From Schistocerca nitens (taxonomy: Eukaryota; Arthropoda; Insecta; Orthoptera; Acrididae), in NCBI RefSeq assembly GCF_023898315.1, contig NC_064617.1:713393202-713457201 (forward strand): a stretch of DNA of 64,000 bases, in the 5' to 3' direction. The stretch's first letter is position 1. Every line of letters starts with the position of its first letter. Of the stretch, positions 9,299 through 21,676 are shown in pieces. The notes under the pieces are model-generated. The model made no database searches and was not told the origin of the DNA. It was given only the letters and a program-made list of their open reading frames with translations. The position numbers were made by a program, and so were the translations under genes.

Positions 9299-12200
9299 AT
9301 AATTATTTTGATTACAGTTTCATTTGTGGAAATGGTAATTGATAGGTGAGATGTGCACTGGAATGGGGTGGGCAGGTCACATCCCTCATATCATTATTGT
9401 TATATAAGGGCTGTACATATGGTGTGGCATTTATCATGGCAAGTGGCTAAGAACTAAAGGACATATTCTGACTAAACCAAAACTATCAAAATTGCCTTTG
9501 CTCATGAAAGTGATGTGCTTGTCGCCATATCGTGCTATGTCAGTTTCATTTAAATGCAACATGCTCCTGCTTTGAAGCCAGAGAGATGGTGGGAAAATTT
9601 GATTCAAGGCATTTATGTCTGCAGAATTCTGTTTTATTTCTTTTTTAAATTTTTTTATTATAAAAATTAAAGAAGTTGCTGTCAAGTTTATGTAATATTC
9701 TTAGTAGACATGACTGCCAAATACTAGTCATAGCACCTGTAATAACATGTCACTTCAGTGAGCATGTTGACTTGGGGAAGATGTTATGGTTAACTTAAGA
9801 CAGACATTTCAATATCAGGCATTTTGAAAGAAACCTTCCATTCTATAATAGGAAACTGACATTTCAAAAAGGGATCCCACATGGCTGCAATCATTGTGAT
9901 AATTGTACTTGTTGAGTAAATCGGAATTGTGTGTATTCTGTTCCTACATAAAAATTTTAAAAAATTAATTCAATTTGGACACTCGCCTTACCCCCATCCT
10001 CCAATCTCCCCTAATAAATATATCTTTTACTGTACAGGGAGAAAGTGTCCTTTGTTCCTCTGATATTACACTATTCAATCAAAATTTATTTTACTTTGCA
10101 ATATGTGTGTGTAATAGTCATCATGCCATTGTGGTTCTGTCACTGACAGGATTTGTTCTTAGATGTACACAATAATTGTGTTTCAGACTCAACCTTTGAG
10201 AGACTCACCTCAAGGTGACCGAACGAGCAACGTATGAAATTGTACGAGGAAGCTGATGTTGTTTTCATCAGAATACTGTCCTACTTGGCTGCTTCAGGAA
10301 TGTACATTGTATGGAGTGGAAACAACTAGTGAATTTTATCTATTATGTTGAAGATAGTATCAGTTGCTAGGAAGGAAAAATATTTCCACATATGTACATT
10401 TTGTGTGTAATTTCATTATTGCCTTTTCTCATGCTCCTCCCCCCCCCCTCCCCCCTTTTTTTATTTTAATTTTTTTTTTGTATTTTTTTTTATTAAAGTT
10501 CATGGCCATTAAACTTCAATGCAGGATGAAACATTAAGTAAGTGACTTTTGATACAGATTAATTAAGTTTTTTACAATATGAGTGCATATCACCATTATA
10601 CTTACGTTGGAAATATGTTATTAAATTATGTATATTTTTGCACAAAAGTTTTCAATTTTGTTATTATTTGAAATAGAATTTTGGCAATGTCAAGACTATA
10701 ACCAAGTACTTACGTAGCCCTAAGTTTTGTAATTTTATGATTATTTCTCAACATACAATATTTTGCAAAAGAGAGAAGAGGAAACAGCACATTTTATTCC
10801 TAACTCTCATTAATTAAAAACCATATTTTCAGCTCATTGTAAAGTGTACTAACCCAAAAAAAAGGGCCAGTATGAATTGGTATTTTTTTATATTTTCTGA
10901 GATTGTTAAAGAACCTCTTTTGTAAAAATATTACAGACACTTTATGAAGCTACCTCAAGCTCATTGTTAGACAGTTATCAGTTTAATGACAGATTAAATC
11001 ATTAAAGGTATGCAGAATACATACATAATATATTCACATGAATATAAAAAATCTTGTATGTACCTGCATATTGAATTTTCTAGTCCTTTTGACCCTGAAG
11101 GATTTTTGTACTTTTTTCTAAAGGCATTTTGTTGAAAGTATGTAACAACAATTTTGGCTCTGAAAAATGTTTATGCAAAATAATCCTGTAACATATTGTT
11201 TTTAATTCTGGGACCAATGTACTACGTTTACTCAGGCTTCCTATAGCGTGTGGAAGAATGTGTCAAATTCTTGTTGTAAGTACTATGTACAGGTGAGAGT
11301 GTAAAAAGAAAAAAAACTGATGTCTTCCTTTTATGTGCATTATTTCATCAAACTGCACCTTTATTAATGTCATGTTGAATGTGTCTACTGTATTTAGGCA
11401 CTATCATGAAATGTTGTTATAATAAGTCATCAATGCCAAGAATAATTTTATTATATATATGTGTGTGTGGCCATGATTGAGGCTGATGTTAATTCACTTG
11501 TGTATGTACTATAGCTCTAAAAAATAAATGACTATCAGATTGTGTGGACCACAAATGAAAAAAGTTACTCTTATATCAGTGCAGCAAGCTGAAGAAGTGT
11601 CTCATGTCATGGTCGGAAAAAGGTACACCATGTGCTGCAAATTTCCACTGCACTGCTTCTCTAAAATACTTGTATGGTGGTCCTTTCTTTGATTGACACC
11701 CATAAAAAATTAAAGTAACCCTTTGTAAAACCTTTCACACACAGAAATATGACATTTATTATGTTTGAAACAAGATATGAACCTGTTATGGATATGTGAT
11801 GTTGGTAGCATGTGAATGCCCTTTAAATCAGTGTGTTCTCTCTGTATTTAAATTACCTATTTACACGGTTTGCTACTGAATTTGTTCTTTATGCTGACTA
11901 CAGCATCATATTTCTGGACTTTTGGAGTATTTAACAGTTATCTTGTTATGTTCAACCATTGTGCATAGTGATTCCCATGAGTCGGAAGAGTTACATTGTT
12001 GTTTAATGTATCAGTATTAAAAGCTTTTCCAAATGTCCATTGGGTAAAAATTAGTCACTTTCTCCTCATCAGTGTGTAACAGTTTCATGAACCTTAATAA
12101 TAACTACTACTCACTGTGGTATGGACTGTACATCGTCTTTTGGGTGTAGGAGATATGTTTCCAGCCATTTCTTCTACAGCTCACATAATCAGTCAGGTTC

Positions 12201-13037
12201 AGTGGCTATGGCCCTGACATTTGTCACAGTGTTCTAGACAGTCCCATTATTGTCAACAGGGTTCAAAAGCAAGTGCTTTGTGAGGCAATCAAGACATTTA
12301 ATGGCCCCAGCTAGTTCCTTGTGTCTTGCAATCACCTAACCCTGGTAGGTGTGAATATTTCTATCTCTGAAGATAACATTGATAATCATAAAAGTTATGC
12401 TCTTGGATAAGATGACTATGAAAATGGCAAAACCTCATTGTCCACCAACTTAGTGTAGCTATTCTGTTGCAAAGTATCTCTCACCTATGCCAAAGGACTA
12501 ATTATTGCAAAATACTACCATAGAATATCAAACAACCTCCAACTTCCTCTCTCTTTTCACTTCGTCCTGCTGGAAGGCTTCTTGAGGTTTGTTTTGAATG
12601 AACACCATGCATCGGTCATGTATGGACAGATATGTCATTTTTATGAACAACTATCACTGTCCCATTCCTCCACACTCCATTGTTGAGAAGAACGAAAACA
12701 TGTAATTTAGAATGTTTTCCATAGTCAGTATATATGATCGATAGTTCATTGCAATACACTTGTGATATCTGGAACATACTTCACTAGATGGCTTGTATCT
12801 CTGAAGTGAATCACCCTCAATTTGCCACATCAATATTGTGCTCCATATTGTACATGATGAACAAATCAGGATTTGACTGTAAAATCTGTGTTAACACTAC
12901 ACATGTACTCTCCCAATTCTGTATCATTCCACACCATATAAAAGGGCGTAGGTTACTGTTAACTCTTGACATGCCAAGTTACTTTTTTTATCCAATGAGC
13001 TTATGGAATGTATTATTAACCACATGTAGTATAACTG

Positions 13038-13101
13038 GCTGTGAAAAAGAGAGGCAAATACTATGAGCCGCTGTGAAAAAGAATGGCAAATACCATGAGT
13101 A
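13038..13101. repeat. Short tandem duplication, 32-bp period
   Basis: GCTGTGAAAAAGA-GG-CAAATAC-ATGAG occurs at 13038 and again at 13070 with a few substitutions, a local duplication of two units. No function visible. Confidence 0.7.
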
Positions 13102-13230
13102 TGCCAAAGATGGATTTTTCACGAGGAAGATCACAGAAATTGGAAAATATGGTGGAATTTCTGGTACGACAGACTACTACACTGAAATGACAAAAAGTTT
13201 ATTCCTGATAAGTGGAGAGGGAGGTGGGGC

Positions 13231-13248
13231 GGGGGGGGGGGGGGGGGG
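13231..13248. repeat. Poly-G run of 18 bases
   Basis: Uninterrupted G run following GGGAGGTGGGGC. It could form G-quadruplex structure and is a likely place for length error in assembly. Confidence 0.9.
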
Positions 13249-15435
13249 AATTCATCTTGGATCTGTGGGCCAGTAGTGTTAGATGGAGGAACATGTTAAG
13301 TGGATACAATCTTACAGATCACAACTTATTTCAGTCCATCTCAGTACCATGAGGCTAATTACTAAAGCTAGAATCTAAAAAAAAGGAGACATAGAACAAG
13401 AGAAGAATATTCTTTTCCACAATTTCAATCACTTGTCTTCAACCTGTGATGCCTTTTGATAATGTGTAACACTGATATGCACCATGCAAAATTTCTGCAG
13501 TATTCCAGAATGCAAACTAACTCAGTAATCGATCAAGTAAAATAACACTTACAGAATCATCTGACCAACAACAGGTGAAACTCAGTATGTGGATGTAACA
13601 TCTCATTTGCAAACCAGGATGCTGTGTACTCCTTTTTGCATGTAATAATGTTCACTGGTTACAGTAAGAGTTCGGACAGTTCCTCTTTCCTACTCAGTTT
13701 CTCTTATTCATTCAACTGCTTCCCTGTGATTTTACTTTCATTCACAAGATGGAGTTTCTTATTTTTTATTTTTGTTTTTACGTCTTGCCTGAGGTCGCTT
13801 TCCCATAGGATAAAAGCAAATTTTGAACTCCTTTAATAATGGATCTCTTGATCTGGAAATTTAATGGCCATGAAGTTTTGGAAACTTTTCATTCTTAGTA
13901 TTTCATCATAATAAAAGGAAGGAAAAGTTGGTGGGTTTTAATAAAGAGATGTTGCCTTTTGGCTACATGGGTAAGCCTTATACTACAGATACAAAGGTTT
14001 GTCTTCTGTTGGTCCCAACATTTTCTGGTCACTTATTCTTCTTTCAATAACTGTACATTGTATGTGTGAAAAATGTCAAGTTGCACTGTGGTTCGGAGTT
14101 CTTGTTATACTATAACTTCCTCTGTAACTGGTTAGGCAAGTCAGTTCAAAGGTCAGAGAGGGTCTAGTAAAACAGTGTGATGTTCAAATCAATCTTCGGG
14201 TTGAGGACAGCTCCTCCTTTTTTAAAATAAAAATTGTAACAAAAAATAAGAATCCTAATGTCTTATATTTAGTTCATTTTTTCAGGTGTTCCTTGCTTTC
14301 AAATGGCAAAACTTGATTTTACCTTTTCATTAACTAGATGATAGTGAAAATTTGTTTTTGTTGCATCATACTTCATTAATGCTTTGTCATTTCTCTTTAT
14401 TCATTACTGTACTTGCTGTTGCTGTAGTTTGTATGTATGTGGCAAATACCGACTGCCACTGTATTTCTTTCTTCATAGAAACTATAGATGAGTTGGTATT
14501 TATGGAAGACAAGTATAAGTATCATTGGATTCTATGCATCTTTATCTTGTAAATAAGTCATCTTGATAATTGTAGAGTTGCTACAGTAATCCATGATTTC
14601 TCTGGCTGATGGTGGATGTAGTTCACTATAAACTTTTCATTGTTCGTTTTGTAAATCAATTTCAACAAATAGAAACTAAAAAAAGATAATCACTAGCATG
14701 CAGGTGATGGTGGGTGGCACAAAGGCACACCTGAACGATAAGAAAATAGCACTAGTTTCTGAGTTTTGGCTTTTGCAGTATTGTACTAATACTAGAAAAA
14801 GAGCTAATAAGGGCAGCAAACTAGTACAATATTCTGGCTTTTAAGCATGGCTGTGTACTGTCCACCATTCACCAGCAGTGGTTGAGTGGTTAACTTTCTC
14901 ACTTTTTTTTTTTTTTTTGGCCCTCATCATAGTTTCCACACCATAAAATGTTTTCCATATCATATACAGATACTGATACTAAAGTGTAATTTATAACTCA
15001 GATGTTGTCAATTGCGTATAAACTGTTTCATTGTAGGCTACACTCTGCTGCACAGTAAAATATCAATTATTAAAACAGAAATTAGCACAATAAACCATTT
15101 CACAGTTCTGTAAACTAAATTGCACAGCCTGAAGTTAGATACTTTTATTTGGTAATAGAAAGGAGTAAAAATGTCAAGGCTGCACAATAAGGAAAACATA
15201 AGCAGATACTTACAAAAAATGAATCATATGTGGATTTCAGAACAGGAAAAAGTAGAACGCATATGGAAAAGAGCCAACAGAGAATGTATGATACAGAAAA
15301 AAACTGTGTACATGTAGCAGAAGAATGTAAGTAGATGACAAAGGTGACTCTGATTAATTACATTAAATGAAGTATGATTTAAATGTACACAACTACGTCG
15401 TTTGTAGTCAGCTGAGACAATGTAACCTTGCAGAG

Positions 15436-15436
<1 letters not shown>

Positions 15437-15476
<40 letters not shown>
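15437..15476. repeat. (TG)n microsatellite
   Basis: About 20 dinucleotide units; the short cysteine/valine and histidine/threonine ORFs over it are translations of the repeat. Confidence 0.95.
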
Positions 15477-15484
<8 letters not shown>

Positions 15485-15746
15485 CACGCGTGCGTGTGTG
15501 TACTCTATAGCTATTTTAAAACATCACCAGAAAGCTATCAAACTCCATCTCATTCTTACTTATGTGCCTATCAGTGATTCAGCACCTCAGCTATTTGATG
15601 GTGTCAAATTTCCTCTTTAAAATATATGTATTCCACAAAGGACTTTACATTAGCATATGTAAATGTGTACTTTCCAGTACAATAAGATGTCATGCTTTTG
15701 AAACTAATGGTTAATTCATTCACAAGAAAATCCACAATTTATCTCT

Positions 15747-15760
15747 CCCCCCCCCCCCCT

Positions 15761-15812
<52 letters not shown>
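15747..15812. repeat. Poly-C run followed by (CA)n microsatellite
   Basis: A 13-base C run (15747-15759) leads into about 25 CA units (15762-15812), then a short GA tail. It lies 270 bp from the TG microsatellite. Confidence 0.95.
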
Positions 15813-15815
<3 letters not shown>

Positions 15816-16855
15816 AGAGTTAGCTGATCAAACACAAGAAGAGAAACATGTGCCTACATCTCTACATACTTGGTTCGGCCTCCATATCAGATTACCCATT
15901 TGTAACAAATTATAGAATGAGTTGCTGCAATCCAACACCATATTTCATTGGAAGCTGTTTTAAAATGATTTCTCTTTCACAAGTGTGCAAAAAGTGCTTT
16001 GTGAAATTGTGTAACAGGAGTTGATATAATTAAAGAAATAGCCCTGAATTTTTAAAGAATAAGATGTTTCGTATGTTTCAAGAAATATACCCAGTGTCAT
16101 AAAAAAGGTAAAATTATAACAGTTGGAAATAATTACTATTTGTGGCACATATAGCATATAGGAATGGAGCAAGGTAGAGATGAAAATGATGAAAGGGATA
16201 CAGTAATGAAATTCTTCTTTCCATAAAACATAAGAGACATTGATTTGTTCACTCACTGTATTTCATAGGTCGTATCAAGGAGAAAACCAACAGGGCTAGG
16301 AAATAAATCAAAGTATATGCTAACATAAAAATTTACTACATACATTTCATTAACAATAAACAATCACTATGATGCTTAGTACTGCTTGCACCTGTCACAT
16401 GTAACCCAAGAATTTAGAAAGAATGCCAATGCTTCGAGAGGGACAGAACAGCCATGCTTTCTCAGTTGGTCTAAATAGCTACAGTATTGTTTATTTTCTA
16501 TTAATAACTTAATATTTGCCTGACTAAAATTGTATTTTTGACAGAAACTAGTTGCCTGCAGATGTATGTACAGAGATCTGTTTAAAGTACACTACTGCAA
16601 GTCTTGCAGTTATACAATGTACACTTTAACTTGTCATAAAGCTAACAGAAATTTTCAGTCCATGAATTTAGATACCCAGGAACATGGAGCATTAAGGAAT
16701 ACAAATGTGGGGTGGTTACGATAAGAATTTCAAGAGCCTCAGAGAGATCTCTGCAAGATGTTCAGTTATCTACTTTACACAATAGTCTAACAGCTCACTT
16801 CTGGTAAATAAATATGTCATTTACTTTATCTGCATTGATTCAAGAAGTAATTCCA

Positions 16856-16862
16856 AAAAAAA

Positions 16863-16922
<60 letters not shown>
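16856..16922. repeat. Poly-A followed by (AG)n microsatellite
   Basis: A run of about 16 A leads into about 25 AG units and abuts the decayed SINE at 16936, so it may be that SINE's associated simple-repeat flank. Confidence 0.9.
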
Positions 16923-16924
<2 letters not shown>

Positions 16925-16935
16925 GATACTGATAT

Positions 16936-17145
16936 GAAGCTTCCTGGTACATTAAAACTGTGTGCCAGACAGACTTGAACCTGGGACCTTCGACTTCCAG
17001 GGGTAAGTGCTCTATTGCCTGAGCTACCCTAGCATAACTCACAACCCACCCTCACAGCTTTATTTGCGCCAGTATCTCATCTCCTACCTTCCAAACTTCA
17101 CAGCACTTCTTCTGTGTAACTTGCAGGACTAGCACTACTGGAAAA
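16936..17145 (-). mobile_element. Decayed tRNA-derived SINE, third family
   Basis: On the minus strand the head has a B-box-like GGTTCAAGTCTGTCTGGC and an A-box-like region containing TAGCTCAGGCAATAGAGCAC, followed by a body that differs from the two SINE families near 30 kb. Begins next to GAAGCTTCCTGGTACATTAA (16937-16956). No clear target-site duplication found, consistent with age. The minus-strand ORF covering it reads through the head and is not a gene. Confidence 0.7.
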
Positions 17146-20100
17146 AATGTTTTTCATTATATAGCTGTAATCTATATGTTTATATTCAGGTTATTCTAGT
17201 CTACCAAAGTTCTTTAGGCTGGTGAGAATGTCATTGCCTTCCCTTGCTGTTTCCACCACAGAGATCTCTATCACAACCTTCAGTAATTATGTATTTGTAA
17301 ATTAATCTTCGTTTGACGTGTGTATCTTGCCACATCTGTTTAATTTACAATAAGCCATTCAAGCAGAGTACATCTCAACAATGCAAACATCTCAACAATG
17401 ATATGTTTGTACAGATCTTATTTTCTACTGTGATTCAGTTTATGGAACACAATGTTCTCATATTTGCCCCTTTTTCAATTTTCTGTGTAGAAATATTTTT
17501 CTTACTTCAGGGTGTATGTGAATTATGGGCAAGGAGGGTGATGGGTTAAATATTCTCATGTGTATGAAGATACATACAGAATTACATATACAAGAAATAG
17601 GTGTATAAACAAAAGAAGTATAAATGATTATTTCTGTGAAGTGAACTTACTAAGCAATTTTGAAAGCATAGATCAGACTAATTAAACAGTGCATACATGT
17701 TGATAAGTAAAATTTCATTTTGACTCATTTGCTACCTTCCTACCAACAAGTACAAATTAGGATCTTTTTGTATAGCCAGCAATTAGAAAGACAATGAATC
17801 AGAAATTATTTAAAAATGAAATTTAATATGACAATAAAGACTTTGGCTCTTAGAACATATTGAGACTGAAGATCTTCACTAAGTTCCAAGAATTCAAAAC
17901 AAACTGTACTCTGCTGTACTTGGACAATTGTTACCAATATCCTTTCCTTTTTTATGTACTTTGCAGATAAATAACTAAAGTAGATGGCTGTGTTCTTTTT
18001 CAGAAGATTTTGATGTATGTTATTCATCTTTTTGTGTGGGTGAGATTAATGCAGCAATTGATATGGTTTTTATGATCAATGGGATGGTGTAGTATATGGT
18101 AAATACTTCCTTCCATACCGTGACTTACTGAAAGAAATGTATGTGCAGGATGATCTTTGATATTTGTACACTAAGAAAAAGTCAGACTTTTGAGCAAGTA
18201 AGGAACTGTAAACTGATTTTCAGTTCAAAAAGAGAACCACAAAAGTAACTGAGTATTATGTTTGAGACATGAACAGAAAAAAATGCTCTACTTATCAAGC
18301 ACTTCATTGAGAATAGTCCAAAGAAATAAAAATGAGACAGAAAATGCTAAATAATTGACAATGGTGTAAAACTGATTAGAAAAAGTATAGGACTAAATGG
18401 ATCAAACTGTAGCAAAAGATTCTGTTTGCTGTGTGTATTAGCTACTGTATCCCTGCTTTAGTAGCCTGTTCAGCAGACTTTCTTTTCATATATTCTATTC
18501 TACTGAAATTATTTTTATATTTTCATATTTTGTGTTTCTGTTTACAGACTTTATAGCTTGTTGACTCACTAACCTGAGAGCCAGTTTTTAAGTTTTACTG
18601 ATAGCAACATAAAATGCTATATCAAATGCCCATGGATTCTCTTGGTTCTTTTTCAGGTACCATAGCTAATTGTATGTTTTAAGGAAAAAACATCCTCTGC
18701 AGTGTAAATCTGTTTAATATATTTTTAGAATTTCTACAATCAAAATAATGGTTAAAATGTTATTGTTGAATCCCCTTAATGATATAAAAATTTTGATACA
18801 TTATTAGAGCATATATTTTTTCATTGTATTATTAAGAGGAAAATGAACTTTCAGTTTTCAGTACAAATGATGTACATTTTGTAAACATCATGTTATATTA
18901 CAATCAAAAGGAACATATTTCAACAGCCATATCACGTCACTAAACAGTTTTCTATAATAGCATTTGTATTTGTTACCATATTCACTGGTATGAAATGATG
19001 GAAAAATGATTATGAGGTTGAAGAATGTCAAAGAAGAAAATGTTTCTTTTCTATTGCAGGAATTGCATTTTTGTTTTCTTTGAAGTTGCAGTGCAAAATT
19101 TTGTATTGAAGCACAATTTCTTTTGAAGAAATGTATTTTGCATTACAAGCTAAACCAAAGTGAATATAACTGTAACTACTAATATTTTATGTGGTGGAAA
19201 GTGTAAATGTGTCCAGTATTGACAATACTGTATTGTTGTACTATGTAATGTCTTTTCTGTGCCAATGTGCATTGTTGAACTCTTCAACTTTTTAGTTGGA
19301 TACTGTATTCACTTTCACAGCAATATTTGTACATGTGAAAGGCATTTTTAAAATATAGGAGCCTTATTGTGTATTTCAGTGGTTGTACATAGCTCCTCCT
19401 CAGTATTTCATTTGACAGAACACTGTGTGGTGCAGTGTAAAGACATAACCATGTTTGCTCATAAATAGAGAAAAACAGCATATTTATAATAGTGTTGTTT
19501 AAACTGTATATTATTACATTACAGTACATGAAGTTTAAATCAGTTGTGTATTTTCTTACCCACATCCATGTATAAAACTAAAAATAATGGTTTTCCCATG
19601 AATAGTTAAGAAAGAGAACAATTAGATCCTGTCAGTTACAAAATAAGATAAGGCAACATGTTGTTACCCAAGGCCAATCAACAGCACTTTATAAATGTTC
19701 TGGCTAGACAAAGTGTTAGCTGATGCTTTTATTTTTACAGGTGTAGTTTCTAAGGTACAGGATTGTCCAGTACGGAAGAATAGTTATAACTGTTTTCCTG
19801 TTATCTGTTTCATAACACGCTTATTCAAATTACTAAAAGGATAAATAACTGGATGTATCCTAGGAAAAGAATCCAATGGCCTGAAATGGGAAACCTATAT
19901 TGTATTTTGGAATGTAAGCATGTTTAGAAAGGCAGAATGATTAATTATGTCAAGTCAAAAAAGAGATGGAGAACTACCAACGGGATGTATTGGGACTAAG
20001 TAAAATAAGGTAGTGATAATCGTGGGAAGTTCAAACAGAAAATGGTGAGTGCTGCCTTATATGGGACAGAAAGGTGAATATGCAATGAACAGGATTGGTG

Positions 20101-20819
20101 TAGGGCCCTTGTTATCAACAAGCAGCAAAAGGAGCTTACTAGAGTGGAAACCTGTTTCAGAAAATATAATAACTGTGTGCTTTATAATAAATGTGCAAAA
20201 TATCACTTCAGTTCAATGCTACGCACCAAATGAAGTGGCTGAGAGTGACCTAAATAATTCCTTTTACACAGAGCCAAACTGAGTCCTCAGGCAAATTAAT
20301 AATAGAGACACAAAAATTATCACATGAGACTTGAATACCAAGGTGGCTCAGAAAATAAAGGCTCTGATCACATCATGGGTGTCCAGGGCATTGGGAACAG
20401 AAATGGAAATGGTGAACTGCTGATAGATATGTGCGCTGAAAATTACCTAGTCATTGGAGGTATGCTTTTTCCATGTCATAACTGCCATAAATAACATGCG
20501 TCTTGCCAGATAGCGTTACTGTAAGTCAGATAGGCCACATATCAGTAAACTGTAAATTTTGACACTATCTGTTAAATGTGAGACTTAAGAGAAGTGGATG
20601 TTGACAGTGACCACCACCTAGTTTTGGTGGAGTTCAGATTGAAGATAGTGGCAGATGGAACCAAGTTCAATCACAGGAGCAGAAAAATAGATGGGGGAAG
20701 GTTAAAAGACCAAGAAGGACTTCCTTTGAATCACAAAAACAGACTGCGGATCCTTTCTGATGAAAATTTTATGTAGGAAGGAATTGAAACAGGTTGGCAA
20801 AAAATTACAGGATCTAAGT

Positions 20820-20886
20820 TTCATCAGTGGGTGCTGATGACTGGGCAGTTCAATGCCCCATAAACCGATCATCATCATCATCATCT
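20820..20886 (+). repeat. Small insertion ending in an (ATC)n tail
   Basis: The old RTE coding sequence is interrupted by about 110 bp ending in CGATCATCATCATCATCATC. A short tandem tail like this is typical of the 3' end of a LINE or LINE-mobilised fragment. The parent element is not identifiable from so little sequence. Confidence 0.4.
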
Positions 20887-21676
20887 AAGATGCATCAAAG
20901 GACAGAATTAACCTCGACTGACATATGGAATGAAATTTACCATACGAATGAATTGATATCGAAGTTAAATGAGAGAATAGCACAGAAAATCGAAGTGCAT
21001 AAAGAATACACTGAGGCAGACAAAAAAGTGAAAATAGGGATAGAGAGAGAGTCAAGAAAATGGACAGATGTATAGCAGGATAGGCAGCAACACAAAACAT
21101 AAAGGAGCTGTAAATTATGACTGACTGGCTGCCAGTGAAGAATTTTAGACGTGAATGACCAGTTAAGGGCAAAGTTGGGATAATGATTACAGCTCAGCGG
21201 GTGCAACTATGAAGATGGGAGGAGCATTTCAAGAAGCTATTGAACTGTAATAAGCCCAAAAAATGCTAACGCTCCAGGCTTACACAACATATCTCTGGAG
21301 ATTTTAAAAGCTGACGTAGAAATTTCTGTTAAAATGCTCCACCTGGTTTGAAACAAATTTGGCTTGAAGTGAAATCCCCAAAGGAAAGGAAAAATAGGTT
21401 GATGGTAAAACTCTAGAACAAAGGAAATATGTTAGATTGCAACAACTGGTATGGTATTACATGCTTTCAGTGGCCAGTAAGATCCTTGCCAGAATTATCT
21501 TAAATAAGATTAAAGATTCACTTGATGTTGACTGTGCAAAGCACAGGCCAGTTTCTGGCAACAATTCAGTTGTGTTGATATTTTTAATACTCTTAGGATC
21601 ATCTTAGAACAGTAAAGAATTTCAGTTGACCATATACCTGGCATTCATTGACTGTGAAAATTCCTGCAACTATGAA

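Larger units (their letters stand above)
9311..19885. other. TE-poor, AT-rich, non-coding island of about 10.5 kb
   Basis: I find no gene, transposase, RT or TIR signature over this stretch apart from microsatellites and one decayed SINE (16936-17145). The ORFs are short, low-complexity or AT-driven. Such an island inside TE-dense DNA could be a long intron or a long 3' UTR of a host gene outside the window, or simply old unique sequence. No splice or conserved-exon evidence is strong enough to call. Confidence 0.6.

Noticed and set aside
15438..15620. Cysteine/valine-rich ORF
   Set aside because: Translation of a TG microsatellite.
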